DNA of 64,000 nt from Portulaca oleracea (GCA_029582165.1 CM055879.1:37295330-37359329); one strand, 5' to 3'; positions 25,567-34,789 are shown, numbered from the stretch's first letter. Program-made: numbers and translations. Notes: generated from the sequence alone by a model not told the origin.

Positions 25567-25788
25567 CTCCCTCCGTCCCAAATTAATTAACACTTTGACT
25601 AAATTTTGATCATTAATTACTCACAAATTACAATGAGTCATAAAATAAAATTACCGTCATTAGAAAGATATTTTACTAAAATTTTAAATTTACATTGGAG
25701 GTAATTTTATATTGTAACTCATTGTAATTTATGAATAATTCACGGTCAAAATTTAGTCAAAGTGTCAATTAATTTGGGACGGAGGGAG
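25567..25788. mobile_element. Stowaway MITE
   Basis: Classic ends CTCCCTCCGTCCC and GGGACGGAGGGAG, with TA duplicated on both sides (25565-25566, 25789-25790) and long matching inner TIRs (AATTAATTAACACTTTGACT). It is absent at the corresponding place in the second cassette, which reads CTTCCCAGATACATAATC near 30.2 kb, so it inserted after the cassette duplicated. Confidence 0.93.
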
Positions 25789-25838
25789 TAATAAATTACT
25801 CGATAATTAAGGCAGCTAATTAAAGTGCACCTCAACAA

Positions 25839-25909
25839 GCACCAGCGGTCTAGTGGTAGAATAATACCCTGCCACGGTACAGACCCAGGTTTGATTCCCG
25901 GCTGGTGCA
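25839..25909 (+). pseudogene. tRNA-Gly (GCC), decayed copy
   Basis: Same 71-nt frame as the copy at 24044 but with several defects: an A/C mismatch in the anticodon stem (ATACC/GGTAC), a mismatch in the T stem (CCAGG/CCCGG), and the invariant C56 of the B box changed to T (TTTGATT). Transcription and folding should be weakened, so I treat it as a probable pseudogene, though the anticodon GCC is kept. Confidence 0.75.
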
Positions 25910-27300
25910 ATCCTATTTTAATTCCTCTTTTCTAGACTGTGTAATATAATTATGATTAGCAATATGGTTGGTGCATGCAAATGACAATATCTAACTACAG
26001 ACCCATTAAAATTTAAAAGGCAAGAAACAAATATACTGTATGACCAGCAAATTTGAATATAGGCTACCCTATATCAATCAAAATTGGGTATAACAAAAAT
26101 ATTGTGTCCATAGCCTGTCAAATTTGAACGAAAATCTACAACTATACGTACGGTTTTTGTCATTTTTAAGTCGGACTCCTTTGGTCACATCTAGCAAACT
26201 CTGCTACTTTATCTCACCCATCGTACTTTATTCCACTTATGTTTACTTTATCTCATTCATTTTATCCTACTGCAGTGGTCTTCGTTTAGGCGGTGGGATA
26301 GTTAGTAGGTTGGATAGGTAATAGGTTGCTAAGGTGAGATATGTGAGATAAAGTTTGATAAGTTGGTAGGATAGTTGGTGTATGGGATAAGGTGAGATAA
26401 TATTTAATAAAGTAAATTACATCAGTAACATCATTTAAATATATAAGTTGTTAAATATATATTACTTATAAGGTAGTTAAGGTGAAATAAAGTTGGATAA
26501 GTGAGATATATAAAAAGGGTGGGGTCAGATAAATTTATCCCACCATGACACCATCCTAAAGAACAGGGCTGCATCATATAAGAATCTCTCAAATTGAAAA
26601 TTGAGACTCCTTTTACGTTGGTTCATTCACCATGTCCCATCCGCAGAATGTAAACTCAAATAAGCTTAGGACACGAGAAGAAATACAACATCACAATATT
26701 ATGAGGCCCATAATGAACCTCCGAAAAGCACCAATAATTTTTACTAAGGCTGCATTTGGTAAGATTCCTAGGAAAATTTTTCCCAGGGAAAAGTTTCCTG
26801 GAAAGTTTTCCATTGGAAATATTTCATCGGGAAAAATTTCTCTTAACCCTCTAAGGGAAATTTTCCCTAGGAAAACCTTGCAAATTGTGGGTCCCTTGTA
26901 AAAACTTTCTCGATGTCAATGTACAACCAAACAAGGGGAAAATAAGTCAACTTGAGAAAATTGACCATTTCCCCGAAATTTTTGACTAAACAAACGTACT
27001 CTAAGAAAATTGTTGTCATTGATATTCAAATCCTCGTAATAAGCATAAATCTCCCCACTCCCATACCTCTTGTCCGCTGAAAACTGAGAAGCTAGGTTGA
27101 GGAAATCATGTTCTTCCTTAATCCTTTGTTGAGAAAGCTTGGATTTATATATATACGTACCAATCACATACAGATGATGACATTTTCTACGTAAACTTTA
27201 TTGTTATTGCCAAAGCATATATTACTGGCCCATATACATTGCTCGATCTGCATGATTATCTTCCTGTTTTATTACTGATGAGTACTATACTCTTACAGAC
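25910..27300. other. Intergenic region with hAT-like elements
   Basis: No gene. About 26275-26570 (CTTCGTTTAGGCGG ... CCTAAAGAACAGGGC) and about 26750-27000 (CTGCATTTGGTAAGATTCCTAGG ...) look like nonautonomous transposons built of short inverted motifs. AATAAA for the peptide gene to the right lies on the minus strand at 27268-27273. Confidence 0.4.
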
Positions 27301-27900
27301 TTAATTATTGTGTAAATAATTATTAAATTCATCGTATCCAGGTTGTTGTAAAGTAGGAGCATTGTGATGAAGTGATGGGTGTGAATTTGGAAGTTGTGGG
27401 GATTCAGCCGATCTACATTTGCACTCAGAATTGATACAATCACACAGAAAACAGGGACAGTCCACTCTGCAGTCATATGCGCTCCAACACCCAACTGTTG
27501 TACCTGCATTTCTTTCAGAGCATGCTTCCCAATGTCATACTTAGTGAGAAAAAAACATAAGATTATACCTGATTTACAAATGATACAACAAACACTATTA
27601 GGGAGTGTTTGGTAGAAATTCCAGTGAAATAAAATTTTTCATGGCAAGTTTTTCATGAGATTGATTTCCCAGGAATAGAAAAATATAGGAAATGATGACC
27701 CCCGTAAAATTTTTACTGAGGCCAACCTACATTTAAATATGAGGAAAAAAAAGTCAATATAGACAAATTCTATTTTCCAGAATTTCAACCAACCAAAACG
27801 CGCGCTAACAAATATATTACAAAAACTGCCTCAAAGGATACTTACCAACCGCGATGAAGAGGAGACTTGCTAAAAGTGCAAACTTTAATGCCTTTCCCAT
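27301..27900 (-). CDS. Small secreted cysteine-rich (defensin-like) peptide
   Basis: A two-exon gene of 85 residues: exon 1 is 27900-27846 and exon 2 is 27503-27301 (GTT G|GTAAGT ... AAATGCAG|GT), phase 1. Exon 1 encodes a signal peptide, MGKALKFALLASLLFIAV. The mature part has eight cysteines at residues 24, 30, 34, 36, 39, 41, 46 and 48, spaced C-x5-C-x3-C-x-C-x2-C-x-C-x4-C-x-C. The C-x5-C-x3-C start and C-x4-C-x-C end recall defensin-like and NCR-type peptides, as does an intron just after the signal peptide. A Cys-free tail of about 37 residues rich in Pro, His and Asn follows. A TATAAATAA box lies 97 bp upstream (27997-28005) and AATAAA about 30 bp after the stop. The intron carries a small transposon (27603-27800). 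Secretion and a signalling, antimicrobial or reproductive role are inferred; I recognise no named family member. Confidence 0.68.
27600..27805. mobile_element. Nonautonomous DNA element in the peptide-gene intron
   Basis: The left end TAGGGAGTGTTTGGTAG and the right end (reverse complement TAGCGCGCGTTTTGGTTGG) resemble each other, and GAAATTCCAG pairs with its inverted partner inside. The target duplication is not clear. It probably belongs to hAT or PIF-type MITEs. Confidence 0.5.
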
Positions 27901-27996
27901 ATCTTCCAACACTGCTTTTGTTTTTTCTGCTAATTTTAAGATATTTTTTTTTTGAATCTTTCTTGTGTTTTGTACTTTCAAGTCATCGTCTATCAG

Positions 27997-28005
27997 TTAT
28001 TTATA
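27997..28005 (-). promoter_or_regulatory. TATA box of the cysteine-rich peptide gene
   Basis: TATAAATAA on the minus strand, 97 bp before the ATG, implying a leader of about 65 nt. Confidence 0.6.
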
Positions 28006-28204
28006 GATAAGAAATGGTTAGAAATTTTATTCTTACACGATAAATTTCCGACTTTCTTGTTTGTTACGAGAATATGGAGGGTGTGATTGGTGATAAGTAT
28101 ATATTTATTGAAATACTCTTCATTAGTTTATAGATGTCTTTTCCATAAAAAATGTCTTTAACTCTTGATAAATTGCAATGGGAAGCATTAGTAATAGTAG
28201 CTAA

Positions 28205-28275
28205 CACTACAAGAAAACAGGACTTTGGCGGCATTTATTTTCCGTTTTAGCGGCATTTATAAATGTTGCGATAGT
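28205..28275 (+). mobile_element. Terminal fragment of a CACTA (En/Spm) transposon
   Basis: CACTACAAGAAAACAGG is the characteristic end of plant CACTA elements, followed by subterminal GCGGCATTTA repeats. No matching opposite end (TTCTTGTAGTG) occurs nearby, so this is a truncated end. Confidence 0.7.
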
Positions 28276-28419
28276 TGTGATGACTTGTGAGGAAAAACAA
28301 CTTAATTCGATCATGCCTGTTGCATGATCTTCTAGACAGATACGTCCATTCTTGACATTAGGTTGTAATGGCAGATAGTGACGTATAAATACAGCCATCC
28401 TCCATTAATGACCATTGCA

Positions 28420-28620
28420 AAGATGGGAGTTCCCCCAAACATTTCAATAGGATATTAAGGGGCTGTTTTTTTAAAGGTGTAAGGTGGGAAAAGTAAGAAT
28501 TAGAAAGTTTAAGATAAAAGTTGAAAGGTTCAATGTTAAAAATATGGAGGAAAAAATGGTTAAACTTAAATTGGGTTAGATATACAGTGGGTGGGTGAGT
28601 TCTAAGGGGGAACTTGATGA
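28420..28620 (-). pseudogene. Disrupted MIR395 locus C
   Basis: GAGTTCCCCCAAACATTTCA at 28427-28446 is the miR395 site with two changes near its 5' end (read on the minus strand). GAGTTCTAAGGGGGAACTTGAT at about 28597-28617 matches the outer star-arm region of loci A and D, but the CCCATTGAAGCGTTTG part is missing. About 135 bp of unrelated AT-rich sequence fills the middle. The hairpin cannot form as in A or D, so this is a broken copy, the leftover of a further cassette just left of the tRNA at 28672. Confidence 0.65.
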
Positions 28621-28671
28621 AACTCATAGAACAATGGTAATAGGGTTAATTTTAGTTTACCCTGCCAACGA

Positions 28672-28742
28672 GCACCAGTGGTCTAGTGGTAGAATAGTAC
28701 CCTGCCACGGTATAGACCCGGGTTCGATTCCCGGCTGGTGCA
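28672..28742 (+). tRNA. tRNA-Gly (GCC)
   Basis: 71 nt, identical to the 24044 copy except C to T in the 3' anticodon stem, which leaves a G-U pair. The A and B boxes are intact and a long T run follows (TTTTCTTTTTTTTTT). Probably functional; it begins the second cassette. Confidence 0.95.
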
Positions 28743-29125
28743 TGTTATTTTCTTTTTTTTTTCCTAATTATTATCACTGACGACATTTTTAAAAAAAACT
28801 TGTTAATGATATTGATTTCCTCCTTGGATGAAAGTTCAGTTTCTGGACCTTCAAAATCGAGTGAACCTTTTGTAAATGATCGATCACTCTCAAGTTTACA
28901 ACTTATATCCGATCCATTGTGAAAAATTCAGGATGGTAAGCTGAAGTAATATTAATATAAAAAAAGGGAAGTGTATGTACATATAGTGAATTTGTAATGT
29001 TGATATATATTCATAGTAATATATGGCTTGTACACTATATTGTCTGCACCTAATTACCTGACAAAGCAGATTGAAACACTGACCTCAATGTAGTAAATTT
29101 CTTCTGCATGCCATTAATTGTATGT

Positions 29126-29260
29126 ATCAAGTGATCCCAGGAGTTCCCCCAAACACTTCAGTAGGACACTGCTGTCTTAGTTAGCCTCATCAATTTCTCG
29201 ACGAAACTCGCACAAATAGTCCCATTGAAGCGTTTGAGGGAGTTCTAGGGGGCACTTGAT
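29126..29260 (-). ncRNA. MIR395: MIR395 precursor, locus D
   Basis: The minus-strand hairpin has pairing ends ATCAAGTGCC/GGGATCACTTGAT and the canonical 21-nt miR395 in the 3' arm at 29141-29161. The 5' arm AGAACTCCCTCAAACGCTTC is the same as in locus A. Loop and flanks are near-identical to A, so A and D are duplicates. A clean TATA box on the minus strand (29347-29355) lies 87 bp upstream of the hairpin, and a divergent MIR395 (locus E) starts about 550 bp to the right. The targets known for the family are APS and SULTR2;1 transcripts. Confidence 0.93.
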
Positions 29261-29346
29261 CAATGAAACTCTCCCTAGCTACCTACCTTAAGAAATACCC
29301 AGAATGATTTGAGTTTGCTTGAATTTCAAGGACCATGTTATCTACC

Positions 29347-29355
29347 CTATTTATA
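29347..29355 (-). promoter_or_regulatory. TATA box of MIR395 locus D
   Basis: TATAAATAG on the minus strand, 87 bp before the hairpin, a spacing typical of plant MIR395 genes. Confidence 0.6.
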
Positions 29356-29720
29356 CTGCTCTATGTCCCTCTCTTGTTATCAATTAATAGTCATGGGTTT
29401 TTGAATCTGGTCAGAAAGGAACAGAGAATTAGTTTAGAATATTAATCTACTCCTGAATTGAACTAGGGTTGCATTTTCTGGTGAATATATCATTCTAGGT
29501 TAAATTGACATAAGAATAAGAATGAAAAGGTGGATAAAGATTGAGATTCTCATTCTCTACATTTGGGCTAGCTTCAATTCATTATAGCAACTTTCCTGAC
29601 TAGGTTCAAGTTGTGTGAATTGAAGTTGCTTACATTTAGGTCTATTCTATGGGATCTTGTGCCTCTTGGGTCACTGAAAGAACATAATAAATCTCCATCT
29701 GAGTTGATTTTTTGAAACAG

Positions 29721-29729
29721 TATATATAA
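29721..29729 (+). promoter_or_regulatory. TATA box of MIR395 locus E
   Basis: TATATATAA on the plus strand, about 79 bp before the hairpin. The corresponding site beside the dead locus B is changed to CATATAATTGG. Confidence 0.55.
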
Positions 29730-29807
29730 CTGGGTGTTGTACTTTGCTTGGTGATCAGGAAAAACTGAAAGCAACATAATGAACATATATGCATATACAT
29801 GCATGGG

Positions 29808-29906
29808 GTCAGATGTCCTCTAGAGTTCCCTTGAACACTTCAATATGTAGGGACTACTTGTTCTAGTACTGAAGTGTTTGGGGGAACTTTGGGTGTCATC
29901 CTGGCA
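29808..29906 (+). ncRNA. MIR395: MIR395 precursor, locus E
   Basis: On the plus strand the 5' arm CTAGAGTTCCCTTGAACAC and the 3' arm with miR395 at 29869-29889 (CTGAAGTGTTTGGGGGAACT plus T) form a long stem, extended by ATGTCCTC against GGGTGTCAT. The loop is about 25 nt. The last base is T where loci A, D and F have C. Orientation is opposite to locus D, with the promoters facing outward from the shared 550-bp space. It is the intact counterpart of locus B. Confidence 0.92.
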
Positions 29907-30259
29907 TAATACTACTGTCTATCTGTTTACCTTATATGTCACCTACATTGTGTGTAAATTGCATTTCCTTATTATTCTTATTTTTTCTTTGATTGCTTAT
30001 TCTATCTCACTTGAAAATACAAATGAGTCATTCCCTTTTTGGAATGCTCAAAAAATGCATTTATATAACTTTAATACAATTTTTAGTGAACAAAAGTAAA
30101 ATATCTTCCTCAGATGTCATATTATTATTATTTTTTATGATTTTTTTAACGATGCCATAGAAAAGAAAATGAATTATTTATAAATTGCATCTAGATCTTC
30201 CCAGATACATAATCACTAGCTAGATAACTTGGTTAATTAAGAAAACAACATATCAACAG

Positions 30260-30312
30260 GCACCAGTGGTCTAGTGGTAGAATAGTACCCTGCCACGATA
30301 CAGACCCGGGTT
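30260..30312 (+). pseudogene. Truncated tRNA-Gly (GCC)
   Basis: The first 53 nt of the tRNA-Gly sequence end at GGTT inside the T arm and run straight into GTGATTAGCAATATGG. That text lies about 45 bp downstream of the intact-length copy at 25839. The T arm and acceptor 3' side are deleted and an anticodon-stem pair is also broken, so it is dead. Confidence 0.93.
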
Positions 30313-30431
30313 GTGATTAGCAATATGGTTGGTGCAAATTAGAATATCAAACTATATACCCATTAAAGCATCATGTTTTCTTATCAGGGGAAAGTTGGAG
30401 GCAGCATGATTCCCTAATCTAGAGTTCCCTT

Positions 30432-31036
30432 TAGGGATGACAATAAAATCCGTACCTGCGGGTACCCGCCTCTACCCGCCTTGTAAAAAGCGGGTAAGGG
30501 TACAATTTTTTTTGAAAATACGGGTGCGGGTCGGGTACGGGTATGGGTACAGGGCAGTACCCAGTGGGTACCCGACCCGCCCCGCAAATAAGAAGCCCAG
30601 AATTTAACCAAGGCCCACTCAGATTTCGGTCCAGAAAGACTACCTCTCTGCCCTAGTGCCCTTTCTAATTTTTCCCCGTCACTCCTTCATGGCTCTTTTC
30701 TTATGCTGTCTGCATTGCTAAAGGTTCTTTTCTTATGAAAATATCATATCATTCTGATTTCTGAAAATATCATATCATAGCCCCAAAATCAGTGGTTAAA
30801 TTACCCGAATACAACCCGTTAATTTGTGCATATGGGTATAAAATGGGTCGTAAAAATTTAATCTTTACGCATACCAGCATAGTACCCGTTGTACCCGCAT
30901 ACCCAGTGGGTACGGGTAAGGGTACAAACATTTAGTACCCGCTAAATATGGGTAAGGGTAAGGGTAGTGATTTTGAAAACGAGTATGGGTAAGGGTACGG
31001 CTCTACGCGCCCCAACCCGCCCCATCGCCATCCCTA
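30432..31036. mobile_element. hAT-like nonautonomous element with GGGTACCC repeats
   Basis: The ends TAGGGATGACAATAAAATCC and, inverted, TAGGGATGGCGATGGGG match, with a perfect 8-bp duplication GTTCCCTT on both sides (30424-30431 and 31037-31044), the hallmark of hAT elements. The interior is full of GGGTACGGGTA and GGGTAAGGGTA motifs in both orientations. No transposase is encoded. Confidence 0.88.
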
Positions 31037-31154
31037 GTTCCCTTCAACAAACTCCTGCGCTACGGCCCAATTTTATACTACCTGTTCCTGCTCCATCCTA
31101 CAATACTAGTCACCAAATGCACTTCAAAAGTTCAAAAAAATTTCCAAAATTTTA

Positions 31155-31437
31155 CTCCCTCCTTCCCATTTTAATTGTCACTCTAGACATAATTTCAAAA
31201 ATAAGAAAACTTCCATCTACATTAATTTAGCTTATTGGAAATATATAAAACTTGAATAAAATGGTGAATAAAAAAAGGAAAAAGGTGAATAAAAAAGAAA
31301 AATTGAAGAAAAAGATGTAATTAATAAGCTTAATTTGATAAATTAGTAATTAATGTGTCATTGGAATTATAAAGTAACAGATATTATGAGAAAAAAGAAA
31401 GTTAGTTAAAGTGACAGATAATATGGGAAGAAGGGAG
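31155..31437. mobile_element. Stowaway-like MITE
   Basis: Ends CTCCCTCCTTCCCATTTTAATTG and, inverted, CTCCCTTCTTCCCATATTATC, with TA on both sides. The same family, inverted, occurs at 37231-38659 and 46470-46763. Confidence 0.88.
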
Positions 31438-32015
31438 TAACTATAAACTTCCTTACACATGTAAACTATCTATAGTTTAAACTATATAATATCATTAAAT
31501 TTATAATAGAAATGCTTTCATAAAAGTTTAAGGTTGCATTTTTTGGTAAGTTTAAAATTTGTGACCAAATTAATAGTACATTGGAGATGGTTAAAAGGTC
31601 AAATTGACTAAATTGTTGAAGAGATGTAGTATAGTCCATAAGTGTCACATTACTCCGTGAAAAAGAAGGAAGAGATAAAAAATATTTTACTTTAATCCAT
31701 TATAATTCAAGTTGAAAAAATAAAATTTTTTCAACAATTTAATAATTAATTATACTTTTGAATAATCTAGTATAAATACTTAAAATAAATATTGATTTAA
31801 TAGAAAATAAGACACTAAATAAATATTTTGGGCAGAAGGCATATCAGATCCCTTTATGTTTGAATAGTACGTGGTATGTAAAACTTTGGGTTATAAAGTA
31901 ATGACTAATGCATATCAGAAAATTAAAATATTTTGGGTCAAATGATAAAGAGCACAAAAAGAGAAAAGAGCTCTCTGTGCAGAAAGAAAAGGGTTAGATT
32001 AGCGTAGCTGCAAGG

Positions 32016-32120
32016 ATGAAGATTGAAGGATATGCTTTAATTGCTGCATCTCTCCTATTTTTAGCAGCATATATTCTCTTCAGGAGTAAGGGACTTCACT
32101 ATACCCACTTTCCTGTCTAG
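32016..32120 (+). CDS. Short hydrophobic ORF, possible signal-peptide exon
   Basis: A 34-residue frame starts MKIEGYALIAASLLFLAAY and ends HYTHFPV. The first 23 residues look like a signal peptide or membrane anchor. A donor-like A|GTAAGG at 32088 could instead make this the first exon of a spliced small peptide gene, as in the cysteine-rich gene at 27301-27900. I found no convincing second exon downstream. It may be a relic of such a gene or a chance ORF. Confidence 0.25.
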   Translation: MKIEGYALIAASLLFLAAYILFRSKGLHYTHFPV

Positions 32121-32274
32121 GTTCAATATGTTATAAGCTCTCCAAAACACAATTTTTCTTCTTTTTCTTCATAAAAACTCCACTGGAATTGTGAAAAAAA
32201 AAATTGTTTACAGAAAATAAAAATAAAAATATATACTGTATATATATAAATTATGCGCGTTAATAGCTGTTCCA

Positions 32275-32425
32275 TGAAGGTTAGCCAAGCGGTGGGGATA
32301 CAGCTTTTTCTATTGTGTAGCCGCATGTTCGATTCCTAGCAAACGCTACTTCTGGGATTTTTGTTAAAATACTCCTCTAATATGTTGAGGCGCGAGTTCG
32401 ATCCTTGGAAGACGCAAGTTCTGGA
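32275..32425 (+). mobile_element. tRNA-derived SINE-like sequence
   Basis: An A-box-like TAGCCAAGCGGTGG (32282-32295) and a B box GTTCGATTCC (32327-32336) stand at tRNA spacing, but no cloverleaf closes. A second related half follows, with GTTCGATCC near 32396 and a shared CGCAAGTTCTGG/CGCTACTTCTGG context. This looks like the head of a SINE; the 3' end is not clear. Confidence 0.4.
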
Positions 32426-32429
32426 CTTT

Positions 32430-33211
32430 CACTGCTTTCCTCCATTGATCAAGGCAAAATTTGGTTCTATCTTACATTATTTAAACTTAAACTATTTAAA
32501 GTTAAATATATCAATTATTTTTTTTATGTGGTGAATCTTTGTGAAAATTTGAAAGCTTTAAAAAATATAGATGAACTTTTTAATAATATTAGTAAATTTA
32601 TAATCAAATATTGATTAATTTTTAAAAACAAGTTGATGAGACCATATAGTGATTGCCCCACGAACCCACCAACTCAAAAATCAGAGAACTCATCGTCGTC
32701 GATGTCCAATGGCCCTCTAGTATTTTCTCAATTCTCTTGTGACTAAATTAGGGTTTGTATTTATTGATTCGTTAAATGAGTCAATATTTTCAAATTGGGA
32801 GTACCTATACATGAATTGAATTATGTGAATGTTATGAAAATAGAATTTTCTAATTGAATGTATAACTTACTAGGTTTCTATTTGACTTCGGAGATCGTCA
32901 ATTGTTAAGATTCAGAATATTTACTCGCTAGTTCATTGAATTATTGCTAGTTAATTAAATTGTAAATTACTAATTTGCATACTTTAGGTCTTGTTATATT
33001 TTAATTTTTTTTAGCAAATTATTATTGACTCCACTGACCCTAAATCCTAAATCCGCCACTGGCACAATACATATAAACATAGTAATAGATGTAAAAAGTC
33101 TTACCTCGTCGATTTAAGTTCACGAAGAGAATATATAATTTATGTGAAATCATAAAAGCTTTTGAAAAAAAAACACTTTTTAAAACCATAATAAACATTA
33201 TAAGAAACCCA
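32430..33211. other. AT-rich spacer
   Basis: No gene found. The CTAAATCCGCCACTGG text near 33050 resembles the end of a small DNA transposon. Confidence 0.4.
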
Positions 33212-33612
33212 ATTTGAAAAGGGAAATTGGATTATAATAATACGAACTTTCGATTTTGTTCTAAATAATATGTCTTTGTGCACTTGTTGTGGTTAGAACA
33301 CGCCACGGGTTATCCTTTCTTGACTCATCGGAAAATGGTAAACGCGGCAGATGCGTTTCTTTGATGTTTGACAATGCCATCTCACTCATTGACTTAAAAA
33401 ATCGCCACGTCACTCTTCTCTTTCTCTCTCCTCTCTCCTCTCTCTTCCCCCTCTCTCTCTCTCTTTCTCTATCCTCTCTTCATCATTCCCAGATCCGTTT
33501 CCCCTTCTTCTTCTTCTTCTTCTTCTTAATCACATCCTCATTCATCCTCAGTCATTCTCAGATCTCCGAACTGAAGTCGCTTGGATCTGAGACTGAACCT
33601 AAAACCCTAACA

Positions 33613-33831
33613 ATGGCGAAACCCTTTTTCTCTCTCGTATGCTTCGCCATTTTGTCTCTCATTTCTCTCATTCAAGCATTCAACCCAAAGTCTCCTTCCG
33701 ATCGACGAATCCTTGCTATTCTGGATGACATTTCTCTCAAATCTTCACATTCAATCTTCTTCAACTCTCTCGAATCTCGCGGCTACACCGTCAATTTCAA
33801 GCTCGTCGATGACCGGAAAATCGCTCTTTCT
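33613..33831 (+). pseudogene. Captured N-terminal fragment of OST48/DGL1
   Basis: The frame from ATG 33613 reads MAKPFFSLVCFAI, a signal peptide, then SPSDRRILAILDDISLKSSH, SIFFNSLESRGYTV and FKLVDDRKIALS. This matches the start of the 48-kDa subunit of the ER oligosaccharyltransferase (Arabidopsis DGL1). Homology stops after KIALS and the frame runs on into unrelated sequence to a stop near 33982. An upstream in-frame extension belongs to the MULE end. Only about 70 of the family's roughly 440 residues are present, so it is a captured exon, not a working gene, though a chimeric transcript is possible. Confidence 0.82.
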
Positions 33832-34077
33832 ATCCCCACGAATGTCAATATATTCGCATCTGTCTGTGTCGGCCTGAATTCAAAGTATTCTTTTTTAACA
33901 CGAATTTTTGAACTTTGGAACGATTGGGTGTTTTTCTTGACAGGAATTCAAGCAAGAGGAGACATTTTGCATTGGGTTGATTGATAAAATCGATCAAAAC
34001 CCAGATCAAATTTTGCATTGGGTCATCTTCTCTTTCAATCAAGAGGACACCCAGCTGGTGAATTGGATTGAATTATT

Positions 34078-34226
34078 ATGAAGAGGGTTTTGTTCGAAGT
34101 GTTGATGGGTAGTGAAGGAGGAGGTCAATCTCTTCTATCCACCATTAAAATTGTTGTTCTTCCCATTGCCAAAGTCTTCACAGTATGCTTTCTGGGTTTC
34201 CTCATGGCTTCCAAGTATATCAACAT
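34078..34226 (+). pseudogene. Captured N-terminal fragment of a PIN-LIKES (PILS) carrier
   Basis: From ATG 34078 the frame reads MKRVLFEVLMGSEGGGQSLL, then STIKIVVLPIAKVFTVCFLG and FLMASKYINI. This matches the first membrane segment of PILS2/PILS6-type ER auxin carriers. After KYINI the frame enters the MULE's GA-rich right arm. It is a fragment of about 50 residues out of roughly 400. Confidence 0.75.
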
Positions 34227-34283
34227 TCAGAACAAGAGAGAGAGAGAGGTTGAGTGGTTGTGTTGGATGAATGGGGATGTGAT

Positions 34284-34314
<31 letters not shown>

Positions 34315-34789
34315 GGGAAACAGATCTGGGAATGATGAAGAGAGGAGAGAGAGAGAGAGAGAGAGAGAAGAGTGACGTGGCGATTTAAGTCAATGGATGG
34401 CATGACATGGTCAAACATCAAAGAAAACGTGCCGCCACCACCAGCTCATTTTCCTGACGAGTCAAGAAAAGTGTAACTTGGTGGCGTGTTACTGGGGGCA
34501 GCAGGAGGTCAAAGTTCATATTATTCAGAACCAAATCGAAAGTTCGTATTATTAAGTCTTATATGGCCAAAAGTTCGTATTATTAGAATCCAATTTCCCA
34601 TTTGAAAAATGTATGAAAACTAAATGAAAGTTTAAGCAATCAAGAAACTTGCAGAAGTAATGAGGTGCATACCTGTGTATTTCAAGTGGGTGATGAAGAG
34701 TTAAACTTGTCTAGACAACACAATTCAATAGGAGACACAAAACAACAAACCAAGCTAAAGCATATTATCCTACCAACCAACTTCACCCT

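Larger units (their letters stand above)
33221..34599. mobile_element. Pack-MULE 1 carrying OST48 and PIN-LIKES fragments
   Basis: A Mutator-like nonautonomous element with long imperfect terminal inverted repeats of about 310 bp. They begin GGGAAATTGGAT and hold TAATAATACGAACTT sub-repeats, then CGCCACGTCACTCTTCTC and a CT/GA-rich stretch. A perfect 9-bp target duplication ATTTGAAAA flanks it (33212-33220, 34600-34608). Inside are two unrelated host gene fragments in the same orientation, each with its start codon. It is the same family as the element at 53748-55154. The intact duplication indicates a fairly recent insertion. Confidence 0.92.

Noticed and set aside
33289..33984. 231-codon ORF taken as one gene
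   Set aside because: The first 108 codons are the MULE terminal repeat and the last 50 are unrelated sequence; only the middle is OST48-like.
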